A stretch of DNA of 8,726 nucleotides from Pseudomonadota bacterium (GCA_021795255.1 JAJYPQ010000140.1:1-8726), one strand, 5' to 3'; positions 1-5,955 are shown, counted from the first letter of the stretch. Made by a program: numbers and translations. The notes: generated from the letters alone by a model not told the origin.

Positions 1-735
1 GTCACCGACCACAAACAAGTGGCCGCCGAAGCCGAAGGCCTTCAGCCACTCGTATTGGACGGCGTTGGTGTCCTGGAATTCGTCGACCAGGGTATGCTGA
101 AACCGCTTCTGATAGTGTTCGCGCAAAGGGACGTGGCTGCGCATAATCTCGAGCGGGCGCAGCAGAAGCTCGGCAAAATCGACCAAGCCCTGTTCCCGAC
201 ACAGCTGCTCATAGGCCTGATAGATCTGAAGCAGCGTGCGCTGCGTCGGATCGGGCCCCGGGGTCATCTTCTGGGCCCGGCGCCCGGCATCCTTGTGGCC
301 GTTTATGAAGGACTGCACTTGGCGGGGAGGAAAGCGCGCCTCGTCCAAGCCTTGGACGCGCAACAGCCGTTTGATCAGGCGCTGCTGGTCGTCGCTGTCC
401 AGAATTTGGAAGGCCTCGGGGAGGCCAGCCTCGCGCCAGTGGGCGCGCAAAAATCGGTGCGAAAGTCCGTGGAAGGTCCCGATCCAGAGCCCGGACACCG
501 ATTGCGACAGTAAGCGCTCGATACGCCGGCGCATTTCCATCGCCGCCTTGTTCGTAAACGTAACAGCGATCAGGGCGAACGGCGACACGCCTTGCTCGAC
601 GAGCCAGGCGATACGCTGGGTGAGCACCCGCGTTTTGCCGCTCCCGGCGCCCGCCAATACGCGAACCGGACCCGGGGACGCGGTCACGGCCACGAGTTGG
701 GCCTCGTTCAGCCCGCTTATCAAAGGGGATTCCAT
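1..735 (-). CDS. uvrD: DNA helicase II UvrD, N-terminal part (cut by window edge)
   Basis: Superfamily 1A 3'-5' DNA helicase that unwinds DNA in nucleotide excision repair and methyl-directed mismatch repair. The 245 visible codons run without a stop from ATG (CAT at 733-735) to the left edge; full-length UvrD is about 720 aa, so roughly a third is present. Visible motifs, in order: Q motif LNEAQ at residues 9-13, Walker A AGAGSGKT at 28-35, motif Ia VTFTNKAA at 58-65, motif Ib GTFHGL at 86-91, Walker B VDEFQD at 217-222, and the beginning of motif III (VVGD) at the edge. The interior LVDFAELLLRP stretch also fits UvrD rather than PcrA-like outgroups or Rep, though Rep cannot be wholly excluded from this part. 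No convincing ribosome binding site precedes the ATG. The gene is divergent from the operon starting at 882. Confidence 0.95.
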   Translation of the reverse strand, partial: MESPLISGLNEAQLVAVTASPGPVRVLAGAGSGKTRVLTQRIAWLVEQGVSPFALIAVTFTNKAAMEMRRRIERLLSQSVSGLWIGTFHGLSHRFLRAHWREAGLPEAFQILDSDDQQRLIKRLLRVQGLDEARFPPRQVQSFINGHKDAGRRAQKMTPGPDPTQRTLLQIYQAYEQLCREQGLVDFAELLLRPLEIMRSHVPLREHYQKRFQHTLVDEFQDTNAVQYEWLKAFGFGGHLFVVGD

Positions 736-818
736 GGCGGGAGTGTACCTGTTGGCAGCCCGCGAAAACACCCGGGTTTCAGCGCGCCGCGCGCGTCTCC
801 CCGACGGGGCGATGCGGC

Positions 819-831
819 TGCAAACGTTGCA
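819..831. promoter_or_regulatory. 13-bp palindrome between uvrD and the PspA operon
   Basis: TGCAA-ACG-TTGCA is a perfect inverted repeat with a 3-bp centre. It lies in the divergent intergenic region (736-881), about 50 bp before the chosen start of the operon. The position would suit an operator, but no regulator is encoded beside it, and a 5-bp arm can arise by chance. I see no convincing sigma70 -35/-10 pair in this region for either direction. Confidence 0.3.
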
Positions 832-881
832 ATGGGCCCCTAAGTGGTGTCAACTAGGGGGTGCGTGTTTTGGGGAAAAGC

Positions 882-1268
882 ATGGACGAGATCAACGATT
901 TTGACCTCCAGGCCGCCTGGATTCGGCGCGCGGAGACTGATCTTCACGCGTTTCTGGAGGCCTTGGCCACCCGTCTTGAGCAGGCCTTGCCCGGGCGCGT
1001 ACAGGTGGACCGCAAGCGCGATGGCCTGTTCAAGGCCAATAAACATGTCGTAGGCGTGATCGTGCAGACCGACGGCGGGCGCTATGTGCTGGACGCGCAC
1101 AGCCCCCACATCCAGACGAGTCGCCAACACGAGGTGCGGGGTGTGGTGGTGAAAAACGAGACCCTCCCGCTCGACCTCTGGCTGCAGTCCCTCGAGAATG
1201 AATTGCGCACGCTCTCCGGAAGCATGGGGAACGCGCGCGGCATCCTGCACGATTTCCTGACTTCCTAG
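882..1268 (+). CDS. conserved-looking protein of unknown function, first gene of the YbjQ/PspA operon
   Basis: I do not recognise a named family. The 128-aa product has no signal peptide and no membrane segment, so it is probably cytoplasmic. It is a mixed alpha/beta protein: an N-terminal helix rich in charged residues (about 1-38), a strand-rich middle (VGVIVQTDGGRYVLD, then VRGVVVKNETLPL), and a C-terminal helical part (LQSLENELRTL onward). ATG 882 was chosen because GGGGAAAA lies just upstream; an in-frame GTG at 861 would add seven residues, but its purine-rich tract abuts the start codon. The stop is 10 bp before the next ATG, so the gene is almost certainly cotranscribed with the two YbjQ-like genes and pspA. 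I infer a role as an accessory or adaptor of that system from position alone. Confidence 0.8.
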   Translation: MDEINDFDLQAAWIRRAETDLHAFLEALATRLEQALPGRVQVDRKRDGLFKANKHVVGVIVQTDGGRYVLDAHSPHIQTSRQHEVRGVVVKNETLPLDLWLQSLENELRTLSGSMGNARGILHDFLTS

Positions 1269-1278
1269 AAGGAAGGGT

Positions 1279-2178
1279 ATGTCACTATTCGGTCGATTCG
1301 GAAAAGGCGGGCAAGACGATGCCGCGTCACAGGCGAGACAAGCGGAGTGGGAACAGGCGCTGACCCACGGGAGCGTGCCCGGATTCGTCAAAAACCGACT
1401 CGCCGAAACCATGAGCGGGAAGCGCCCGTGGGTGAGCACGGCCTCGCCCGCAGGCCTCCTTGCGCAACGCTCCCACGGTATTCGTCCCCTGGGACTCGTC
1501 TCCGGTAACTGTTGGTTTCACTACGGTTACTCCTGGACCCGCGGCCACTACGAGGGTTGGCACACGGCGATCGACCGCCTGCGACTGGAGGCCGCCCTCA
1601 TGGGCGCGAACGCCGTGGTCGACGTGACCATGCAGGTCAAGCGGATGCCGGGTGCCGGGAACGAGGACCACATGGACTACGCGGTTTTGGGTACCGCCGT
1701 ACGCATGGACGCCCTTCCGGAGTCCACGAACCCGGCCTTGGCGACGGTCTCGGCCCTGGAATTCGCGCGACTCTTGGAGTCGGGCATCGTGCCGGTGGGG
1801 GTGGCCATCGGCGCCCACTTCGATTGGTTTGTGGCCACCGGCTATTCCGCCGGGATGGCGCCCAGCTATTGGAACCAGGAGCTGAGCGGGCTTTCTACCT
1901 TTCTGACACAGGTTCGTCGTCAGGCTCTGCAAGAACTGCGCGACGACGGGGTGCGCCTAGGCACGGGCGTCTTGGCCCACACCCAACACTCGGAGCTTTA
2001 CCGCATCGAGCCCGACGAGAACAATCCCTATCCGCGATTCCTGGCGCGTCATATAGCGCTCGGCACGGCCGTCATCCACGATACGCGCAGCCGGCGGCCG
2101 TTTGGCGTGCGTCCCGTCCTCAACGTGCGCGATACCGCGCTCTTGGCGGCCGCCGATAACACCAAGGAGGTTTTGTAG
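1279..2178 (+). CDS. tandem YbjQ-like (DUF74) protein A
   Basis: The 299-aa soluble protein contains two divergent copies of a YbjQ-like module. Module 1 spans about residues 53-143: PLGLVSG at 70-76, a helix, GANAVVDV at 109-116, and a closing LGTAVRM at 137-143. Module 2 spans about 156-270, with PVGVAIG at 172-178 and LGTAVIH at 261-267. YbjQ/DUF74 proteins are about 105 aa, oligomeric, and annotated 'heavy-metal-binding', although their biochemical role is not established. Module 1 carries GNCWFH, a CxxH motif shared with protein B; module 2 lacks it. AAGGA at 1269-1273 precedes ATG 1279. The stop at 2178 is followed by the next ATG at 2180, which points to tight cotranscription. The family assignment rests on the A-lGA-aVv-v...GTAv pattern and is by eye. 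Confidence 0.82.
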   Translation: MSLFGRFGKGGQDDAASQARQAEWEQALTHGSVPGFVKNRLAETMSGKRPWVSTASPAGLLAQRSHGIRPLGLVSGNCWFHYGYSWTRGHYEGWHTAIDRLRLEAALMGANAVVDVTMQVKRMPGAGNEDHMDYAVLGTAVRMDALPESTNPALATVSALEFARLLESGIVPVGVAIGAHFDWFVATGYSAGMAPSYWNQELSGLSTFLTQVRRQALQELRDDGVRLGTGVLAHTQHSELYRIEPDENNPYPRFLARHIALGTAVIHDTRSRRPFGVRPVLNVRDTALLAAADNTKEVL

Positions 2179-2179
2179 C

Positions 2180-3004
2180 ATGAGCGACGTTACGGGCGAC
2201 CTGCCCCAACACGCGGTAGAACGTCTCAAGGGATTACGTGACACCAGTCGTCACGGAGGGATATTTACCTCGGACTTCTCAGTCAACGAATTTCTGATGG
2301 TGGGCGAGGCCGGTTTCGAGCCTTTAGGCCTGGTCGTAGGCTCGTGTATTTACCACACCGGCATCCAATACGCCGGCTGGGCCAAGAACCAAGAGATGTC
2401 GGTGTTGTCACAAGCTATGTATGAGGCCCGCGAACTGGCGATGAGCCGCATGGAGCAAGAGGCCCAGTCCTTGTCCGCCGACGGCGTGGTGGGCGTGCGC
2501 CTCGAGGTCAAACGCATGGACTGGGATAAGGATATCCTGGAGTTCCTGGCAGTAGGCACCGCCATCGCGCACAGCAAGGGCCATCCGGGATTTAAGGGGC
2601 CCGCGGGTAAGCCCTTTACCTCGGACCTCTCCGGCCAGGATTTTTGGATGCTCTTGCAGTCGGGTTATCGGCCGCTCGCGCTCGTGATGGGCTCCTGCGT
2701 TTACCACGTCGCCCACCAAAGCATGGTGCAGTCGCTTGGGAACCTCGGGCGCAATGTCGAGATGCCGCTCTTTACCCAGGCCATGTACGATGCCCGCGAG
2801 CTCGCCATGGAACGTATGCAGCAAGAGGCCCAGGAGTCGGGGGCCGAGGGGGTTGTGGCGGTGCAGTTGCACGAGGGTTCGCACAACTGGCAGCCGCATG
2901 TGATCGAGTTTTTTGCGATCGGCACCGCCGTCAAGCCGATCGAGGACGCGGCTGTCATTCCCGAACGATTGGTGCCGCAAATTGTTATCCCTGTAAACGA
3001 CTAG
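2180..3004 (+). CDS. tandem YbjQ-like (DUF74) protein B
   Basis: The 274-aa soluble protein has two clearly homologous YbjQ-like modules. Module 1 (about 29-131) has FTSDFS at 29-34, PLGLVVGSCIYH at 48-59, AMYEARELAM at 79-88 and VGTA at 125-128. Module 2 (about 146-253) has FTSDLS at 146-151, PLALVMGSCVYH at 165-176, AMYDARELAM at 201-210 and IGTAV at 247-251. Its two halves resemble each other more than those of protein A do, so this duplication appears younger or better conserved. AAGGAGG at 2164-2170 lies 9 bp before ATG 2180. The frame is open further upstream to 2102, but that part overlaps protein A and has no ribosome binding site. The stop is 10 bp before pspA. A role as a PspA partner is inferred from the operon. 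Confidence 0.85.
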   Translation: MSDVTGDLPQHAVERLKGLRDTSRHGGIFTSDFSVNEFLMVGEAGFEPLGLVVGSCIYHTGIQYAGWAKNQEMSVLSQAMYEARELAMSRMEQEAQSLSADGVVGVRLEVKRMDWDKDILEFLAVGTAIAHSKGHPGFKGPAGKPFTSDLSGQDFWMLLQSGYRPLALVMGSCVYHVAHQSMVQSLGNLGRNVEMPLFTQAMYDARELAMERMQQEAQESGAEGVVAVQLHEGSHNWQPHVIEFFAIGTAVKPIEDAAVIPERLVPQIVIPVND

Positions 3005-3014
3005 GGGGCCTCCT

Positions 3015-3710
3015 ATGAGCCTTTTAAAACGCGCCACCGAAGTAATCGAAGCCAAATTCAATAAACTGATCAACGCCGCAGAAGACCCGAACGAGACGCT
3101 GGACCTGTCTTATGAGAAGATGCTGTCGGGGCTGCAGGAGACGCGCCGCCACCTAGCCGACGTGGTCACGGAGCAAAAGGTCCTCGAGCAGCAGATGGCG
3201 AGCGCGCAGGCGGAGGTGACGCGCTGCGAGAACGACGCCAAACTTGCCCTGCAATCGAATCGCGAAGACTTGGCGCGCGCGGCCCTCACCCAAAAACAAG
3301 CGGCGGCTGTGAAGCTCGCATCACTCACCGAGGCACGCGACAACGTCGCGGCCCAAGTCCAGAAGCTCATAGACTACGAACACAAATTCCAGGACCGCAT
3401 CGATGCCTTTCGGACACAAAAAGAGGTTCTGAAAAGCCAGTACGGGAGCGCCGAGGCCCAGGTCAAGGTCAATGAGTCGATGTCAGGCCTCAGTGAGAAA
3501 CTGGGTGGCGTAGGGGAAAGCGTGCGCCGCGCCAAGGAGAAGACCGAACAGATGCAGGCCCGCGCCCAGGCCGTCGACTCTCTGGCTGATAGCGGCGTAC
3601 TTGATGACGGGGACGATCGTTCACAAGCGGAGAAGGAACTCGCCAAACTGCGCTCCGGAAGCGCCGTGGACTCGGACCTGGAGCGTCTCAAGGCAGAGAT
3701 CAAAAAGTAG
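3015..3710 (+). CDS. pspA: PspA/IM30 family membrane-stress protein
   Basis: The 231-aa protein belongs to the PspA/Vipp1 (IM30) family, bacterial ESCRT-III-like peripheral membrane proteins that bind stressed inner membrane and form helical or ring polymers. The N-terminal 20 residues form an amphipathic helix, the usual membrane anchor. AEDPNETLDLSYEKML at 22-37 is the family signature. Almost all the remainder is heptad-rich coiled coil with no membrane segment and no cysteine-rich region; the C-terminus is a short charged helix. The LDLSYEKML...VADVVTE style resembles actinobacterial-type PspA more than the Escherichia coli protein. AGGGGG at 3003-3008 lies 6 bp before ATG 3015. It is the last gene of a four-gene operon. 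No pspF, pspB or pspC is visible, so control is probably not of the E. coli sigma54 type. Confidence 0.93.
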   Translation: MSLLKRATEVIEAKFNKLINAAEDPNETLDLSYEKMLSGLQETRRHLADVVTEQKVLEQQMASAQAEVTRCENDAKLALQSNREDLARAALTQKQAAAVKLASLTEARDNVAAQVQKLIDYEHKFQDRIDAFRTQKEVLKSQYGSAEAQVKVNESMSGLSEKLGGVGESVRRAKEKTEQMQARAQAVDSLADSGVLDDGDDRSQAEKELAKLRSGSAVDSDLERLKAEIKK

Positions 3711-4027
3711 CCACGGCTTAAGGCAGACGGCGTTGTCTACGGGAACGACTGGAGACGACGTGGTGGCCTACGCTCACGTCGATCCCCGAGCGGCATCCGT
3801 TTCCGGGTCGCCCCTAAGCCCATACCGGGGCTATCATGAGCCGATACATGGGTCTCGCCAAGAGGCCGACGTATAGAGAAGCCCGCCCGTCGTCACCGAA
3901 TTCCAGGCCGCCCATCTCAAACTTGAGATGATATGGGCCGTCGTGGCAGTACGGTGGTGAGTCCCCCTGAACGAAGCCGGGCAGTCTTTAGTGGAGCAGA
4001 GCTCAGCGCCATCTTTAGCCCGCCGAC
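3711..4027. other. gene-free stretch after pspA
   Basis: There is no supportable gene in 317 bp between two convergent genes (pspA plus, membrane protein minus). A weak hairpin with GCCCC at 3810-3814 and GGGGC at 3827-3831, plus a stronger inverted repeat near 3906-3939, are the only structure seen. No classic stem plus T-run terminator was found for either gene. The short frames here look non-coding. Confidence 0.6.
3906..3939. repeat. inverted repeat between convergent genes
   Basis: CATCTCAA at 3913-3920 and TTGAGATG at 3923-3930 form perfect 8-bp arms with a 2-bp centre. An alternative pairing brings GCCCAT (3910-3915) together with ATGGGC (3933-3938), so two competing stem-loops share the same DNA. 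There is no T-run, so a bidirectional terminator is possible but not shown; a mobile-element end is the alternative. Confidence 0.5.
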
Positions 4028-5044
4028 TTAGCGCTTGGGCATCACCAGGCTCGGTATGTATTGGCAGGCGAATCGATGTGAGGCGCGCCCCGCGGCGACC
4101 CGCACCTTCTCGCCAAGATGGACCGACATGCCCGTGGGAACCACCGCCAGGAGGTGGGCCCGGGGACCCAAGTTAACAGGGTGAACGTAGACCCGCGTGT
4201 TCTGCATATAGGCCGGTTCTAAGGTGCCGTGCACCAGCGCCTCGGATCTCAAAACGATCGTTAATGCCAACAATCGCGGCACAAACCCAACCACCGTCCC
4301 GGCATACCAGCGACCGGTATGAAGCGGCAGGGCAAGCGGCAGCCCGCCAGCGCACGAGGCGTCGTCTAGCCGCAATTGTGCCAACGGGGACGTCTTGGCC
4401 TGTTCAGGGACGAAGGGGGTTTGAGGACGTGCCGCCTGCGCTGTGCGTTCATAGTCCTGCCACTGTGGTATGGCAATGGCGAGCCCCATGCCAATTATTG
4501 CCACGACGAGAAAGGGCGATACCACGAAACCGTACAGATAACGTCTCCTGGGGACTTCGTACAGGTCACGCACGGCCTGGATACCATAAATCAGCGCGGC
4601 AAGGCCGGATACCCCCTGCACAAAGAACCCCAGCTGGATATGCGCCACAATCAAGGCCATGCCCACCATCCAGAGCGGGAATGAGTAGAGTAAACCGATC
4701 GTAAGCCCTGCCCACACGCCGGGGCGAAAGAAGGCCACCCTCGTCTCTTCGGGCAGGGCCACCCCCCACGATTTGCGGCTTTGCCGGACGAGACCCCAGG
4801 AGACCATCGTGGCCAGAAAGAGGAGCCCCACATAATTGGCGAGGCAGGCTGTGATAAAAAAGGTAACGGGACTGAGGTCGGGGGCGGCTTTCATTTGGTA
4901 GTAATACCACTGCGCGGTGGCGATGCCGGCCATCAATACCACCAGTAGGGCGTAGAGCTTTACAAAATATGCAGGGTCTTCACAAGCCGCCGAGCGAACC
5001 TCGTCGAGATGTTGGCGATAGGCAAATAAGCGCGAGATGTTCAT
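4028..5044 (-). CDS. five-helix inner-membrane protein with C-terminal soluble domain, function unknown
   Basis: The product is 338 aa; I do not recognise the family. Five hydrophobic segments are visible at about residues 28-49, 60-85, 109-134, 138-158 and 171-193, followed by a soluble domain of about 145 residues. The N-terminal 27 residues and the loop at 161-170 (RDLYEVPRRR) are basic, which by the positive-inside rule gives N-in, C-out; the C-terminal domain should then be periplasmic. Its only two cysteines, C231 and C327, would fit a disulfide there. The far C-terminus (VHLGEKVRVAAGR...CQYIPSLV) looks like a small beta-rich fold. AGGGAGGG at 5047-5054 (minus) precedes ATG 5044. It stands alone in its orientation, with a likely -10 box just upstream. 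Nothing nearby indicates a substrate. Confidence 0.88.
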   Translation of the reverse strand: MNISRLFAYRQHLDEVRSAACEDPAYFVKLYALLVVLMAGIATAQWYYYQMKAAPDLSPVTFFITACLANYVGLLFLATMVSWGLVRQSRKSWGVALPEETRVAFFRPGVWAGLTIGLLYSFPLWMVGMALIVAHIQLGFFVQGVSGLAALIYGIQAVRDLYEVPRRRYLYGFVVSPFLVVAIIGMGLAIAIPQWQDYERTAQAARPQTPFVPEQAKTSPLAQLRLDDASCAGGLPLALPLHTGRWYAGTVVGFVPRLLALTIVLRSEALVHGTLEPAYMQNTRVYVHPVNLGPRAHLLAVVPTGMSVHLGEKVRVAAGRASHRFACQYIPSLVMPKR

Positions 5045-5073
5045 AGCCCTCCCTTGTTTGGGCTCACGTTTTT

Positions 5074-5079
5074 ATTATA
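5074..5079 (-). promoter_or_regulatory. consensus -10 box (TATAAT) upstream of the membrane-protein gene
   Basis: The minus strand reads TATAAT exactly, 30 nt before the ATG at 5044, with the ribosome binding site in between. No good -35 lies 16-18 bp upstream (the sequence there is GC-rich), so an activator or an extended element may be needed. Confidence 0.5.
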
Positions 5080-5134
5080 AGGAGGAGTTTAGCCGTTCCC
5101 GGCGCCCACTTCACGGTCGCAAGAAGAGCCATGC

Positions 5135-5154
5135 CGGGTCTCGCCTCAGACCCG
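5135..5154. repeat. GC-rich stem-loop, possible weak terminator of the cassette
   Basis: CGGGTCT and AGACCCG are perfect 7-bp arms around a 6-nt loop. It lies downstream of the minus-strand cassette and upstream of the membrane-protein promoter, the right place for a terminator, but no T-run follows on the minus strand. Confidence 0.35.
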
Positions 5155-5397
5155 CGCCCTCGGGGCATATCCGCGCAAAGGCGGGACAATCAGTTGTGGG
5201 GTACGAGTACGGATTCTTAACCTTCGCTGGCCATTTTCCTGGTAAAAATCGGATCCTCGAAGGCGTCGCAACAAACAACGCTGGTAAGCAGCTGGCTGGG
5301 ATACCGAGACCCTTGGATTGTGCACGCATATTGGTAACAGCTGGCGCCCTTGGCGCTTCTTCGGACCTTTGGGACGCAAGAACCAAAGCCTGTGCGC

Positions 5398-5598
5398 TCA
5401 ACGATCCGGCAAGTTCTGCGTCCAACCCTGACAACCCGGGTCCGAACCCACACCTCTTTCCTTGGCCGTAAGAGTCACCCGGGTGTCGGACGCGTCTGTC
5501 TGCTTAGTAGCGTATAGCAGATGACGGTATCCTAGGACGCCCATCATCAGCTTGGAAAAAGGGGTAATCGGCTGTCGCCCGCTGTCAGTAGTCTTCAC
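5398..5598 (-). CDS. 66-aa micro-protein, last gene of the methyltransferase cassette
   Basis: I do not recognise this protein. The start is GTG 5598, supported by a perfect AGGAGG (CCTCCT at 5607-5612 on the plus strand) with an 8-nt spacer, 15 nt after the stop of the 32-aa gene. That spacing and ribosome binding site make it a credible last cistron. The first 40 residues (with PITPFSKLMMGVLGYRHLLY in the middle) look protein-like, with a short hydrophobic helix. The last 25 residues are glycine- and proline-containing and low in pattern, as if the reading frame had run into unrelated DNA; a 3' truncation by recombination near 5480 is possible. No cysteine pair or known motif stands out. 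Confidence 0.5.
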   Translation of the reverse strand: MKTTDSGRQPITPFSKLMMGVLGYRHLLYATKQTDASDTRVTLTAKERGVGSDPGCQGWTQNLPDR

Positions 5599-5613
5599 AA
5601 CTGCGGCCTCCTG

Positions 5614-5712
5614 TCACAGCAGATCGTCAATGAGTCCTTGTTTAAACTCCTTGTGTGAATTCACTTCCGAAAGGAATGTCTGAAGATCGTCGCTCGGTTT
5701 TACGTCCGACAT
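5614..5712 (-). CDS. 32-aa acidic micro-protein
   Basis: This is a very short gene, ATG 5712 to TGA at 5614-5616. The product begins MSDVKPSDDLQTFLSEVNSH and ends GLIDDLL: an acidic single helix of amphipathic character with no membrane segment. The start lies 15 nt after the TAA (5728-5730) of the preceding membrane micro-protein gene, with an AAGGGA ribosome binding site at workable distance; its stop is followed at once by the AGGAGG of the next gene. The tight spacing on both sides is the main support. The FLSEV...EFKQGLIDDL pattern is faintly like the leader helix of Nif11-type peptides, but it is too short for a call. Function unknown. Confidence 0.55.
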   Translation of the reverse strand: MSDVKPSDDLQTFLSEVNSHKEFKQGLIDDLL

Positions 5713-5727
5713 GGGGAGTATCCCTTT

Positions 5728-5943
5728 TTATGGGCTTGGTCGCCGGCGGAATAAGGCGTTCGGGGAGCTGCGTAACCCAGATGCTTGATCACAATGAGAG
5801 CAGTCACGCCCGTCACCACAACGGCTGACAGCGCAGCATGTGACAGACCATAGCACAGGGCCGCTACGTGACCGGCGAGGAGCGTGATTACGCCCACCGA
5901 CAGTATCCAAAGGGCGCATTCGTGGAGGACCTAGTCGCTTCAT
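5728..5943 (-). pseudogene. two-helix membrane micro-protein gene with two compensating frameshifts
   Basis: The gene starts at ATG 5943, 12 nt after the methyltransferase stop, with GGAGCGGGG just upstream. Frame A gives MKRL and then a non-protein-like sequence, while frame B from about 5930 gives a clean hydrophobic protein (VLHECALWILSVGVITLLAG onward, then a second helix ending IVIKHLG). Near 5765 the sensible sequence returns to frame A, ending NALFRRRPSP and TAA at 5728-5730. Removing one base of the CC at 5930-5931 and adding one to the GGGG at 5762-5765 restores a 71-aa protein with membrane helices at about 8-31 and 35-55 and a basic C-terminus. Frame B alone could start at GTG 5897 and read to 5700 (65 aa), but no ribosome binding site supports this. 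Either real decay or two homopolymer indel errors; function unknown. Confidence 0.65.
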
Positions 5944-5955
5944 GCCCCGCTCCGT

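Larger units (their letters stand above)
5045..5397. other. gene-free stretch between membrane-protein gene and methyltransferase cassette
   Basis: I see no gene I can support in these 353 bp. Open frames exist on both strands (for example 5111-5434 minus), but they lack ribosome binding sites and have non-protein-like composition. Structures present: a 7-bp-arm stem (CGGGTCT 5135-5141, AGACCCG 5148-5154) that could end transcription of the cassette but lacks a T-run, a small GCGCC/GGCGC hairpin at 5344-5356, and an orphan AAGGAGG at 5079-5085 on the plus strand. Confidence 0.6.

Noticed and set aside
782..795. Alternating GC tract as Z-DNA-forming element
   Set aside because: Short, interrupted, and expected by chance in GC-rich intergenic DNA.
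815..831. Possible sigma54 promoter before the PspA operon (CGGC...TTGCA)
   Set aside because: The gap between the -24 and -12 elements is one base too long, and spacing is strict for sigma54; the -24 part is also a poor match.
19..904. Open plus-strand frames of 164 and 222 codons
   Set aside because: They are antisense to uvrD, whose minus-strand frame shows all helicase motifs in order.
840..1439. 199-codon minus-strand frame
   Set aside because: It lies opposite the 128-aa gene and the start of YbjQ protein A, which have proper starts and spacing; no motif is visible in it.
1327..3073. Long minus-strand frames (201 and 221 codons) under the YbjQ-like genes
   Set aside because: Shadow frames of GC-rich coding DNA; the plus-strand products have recognisable repeated modules.
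3900..3990. Group II intron domain V-like GTACGGTGGTGAG
   Set aside because: No matching 5' strand of domain V and no reverse transcriptase or other intron domains nearby.
5111..5434. 107-codon minus-strand frame
   Set aside because: No ribosome binding site, non-protein-like composition, and it overlaps the end of the 66-aa gene in another frame.
5420..5465. tRNA-like GGGTTCGGACCC on the minus strand
   Set aside because: The flanking bases do not form a T-arm of correct size, and no acceptor, D or anticodon arm is present.
5037..5471. 144-codon plus-strand frame
   Set aside because: It has no ribosome binding site at its start, a non-protein-like composition, and it crosses the promoter of the membrane-protein gene.
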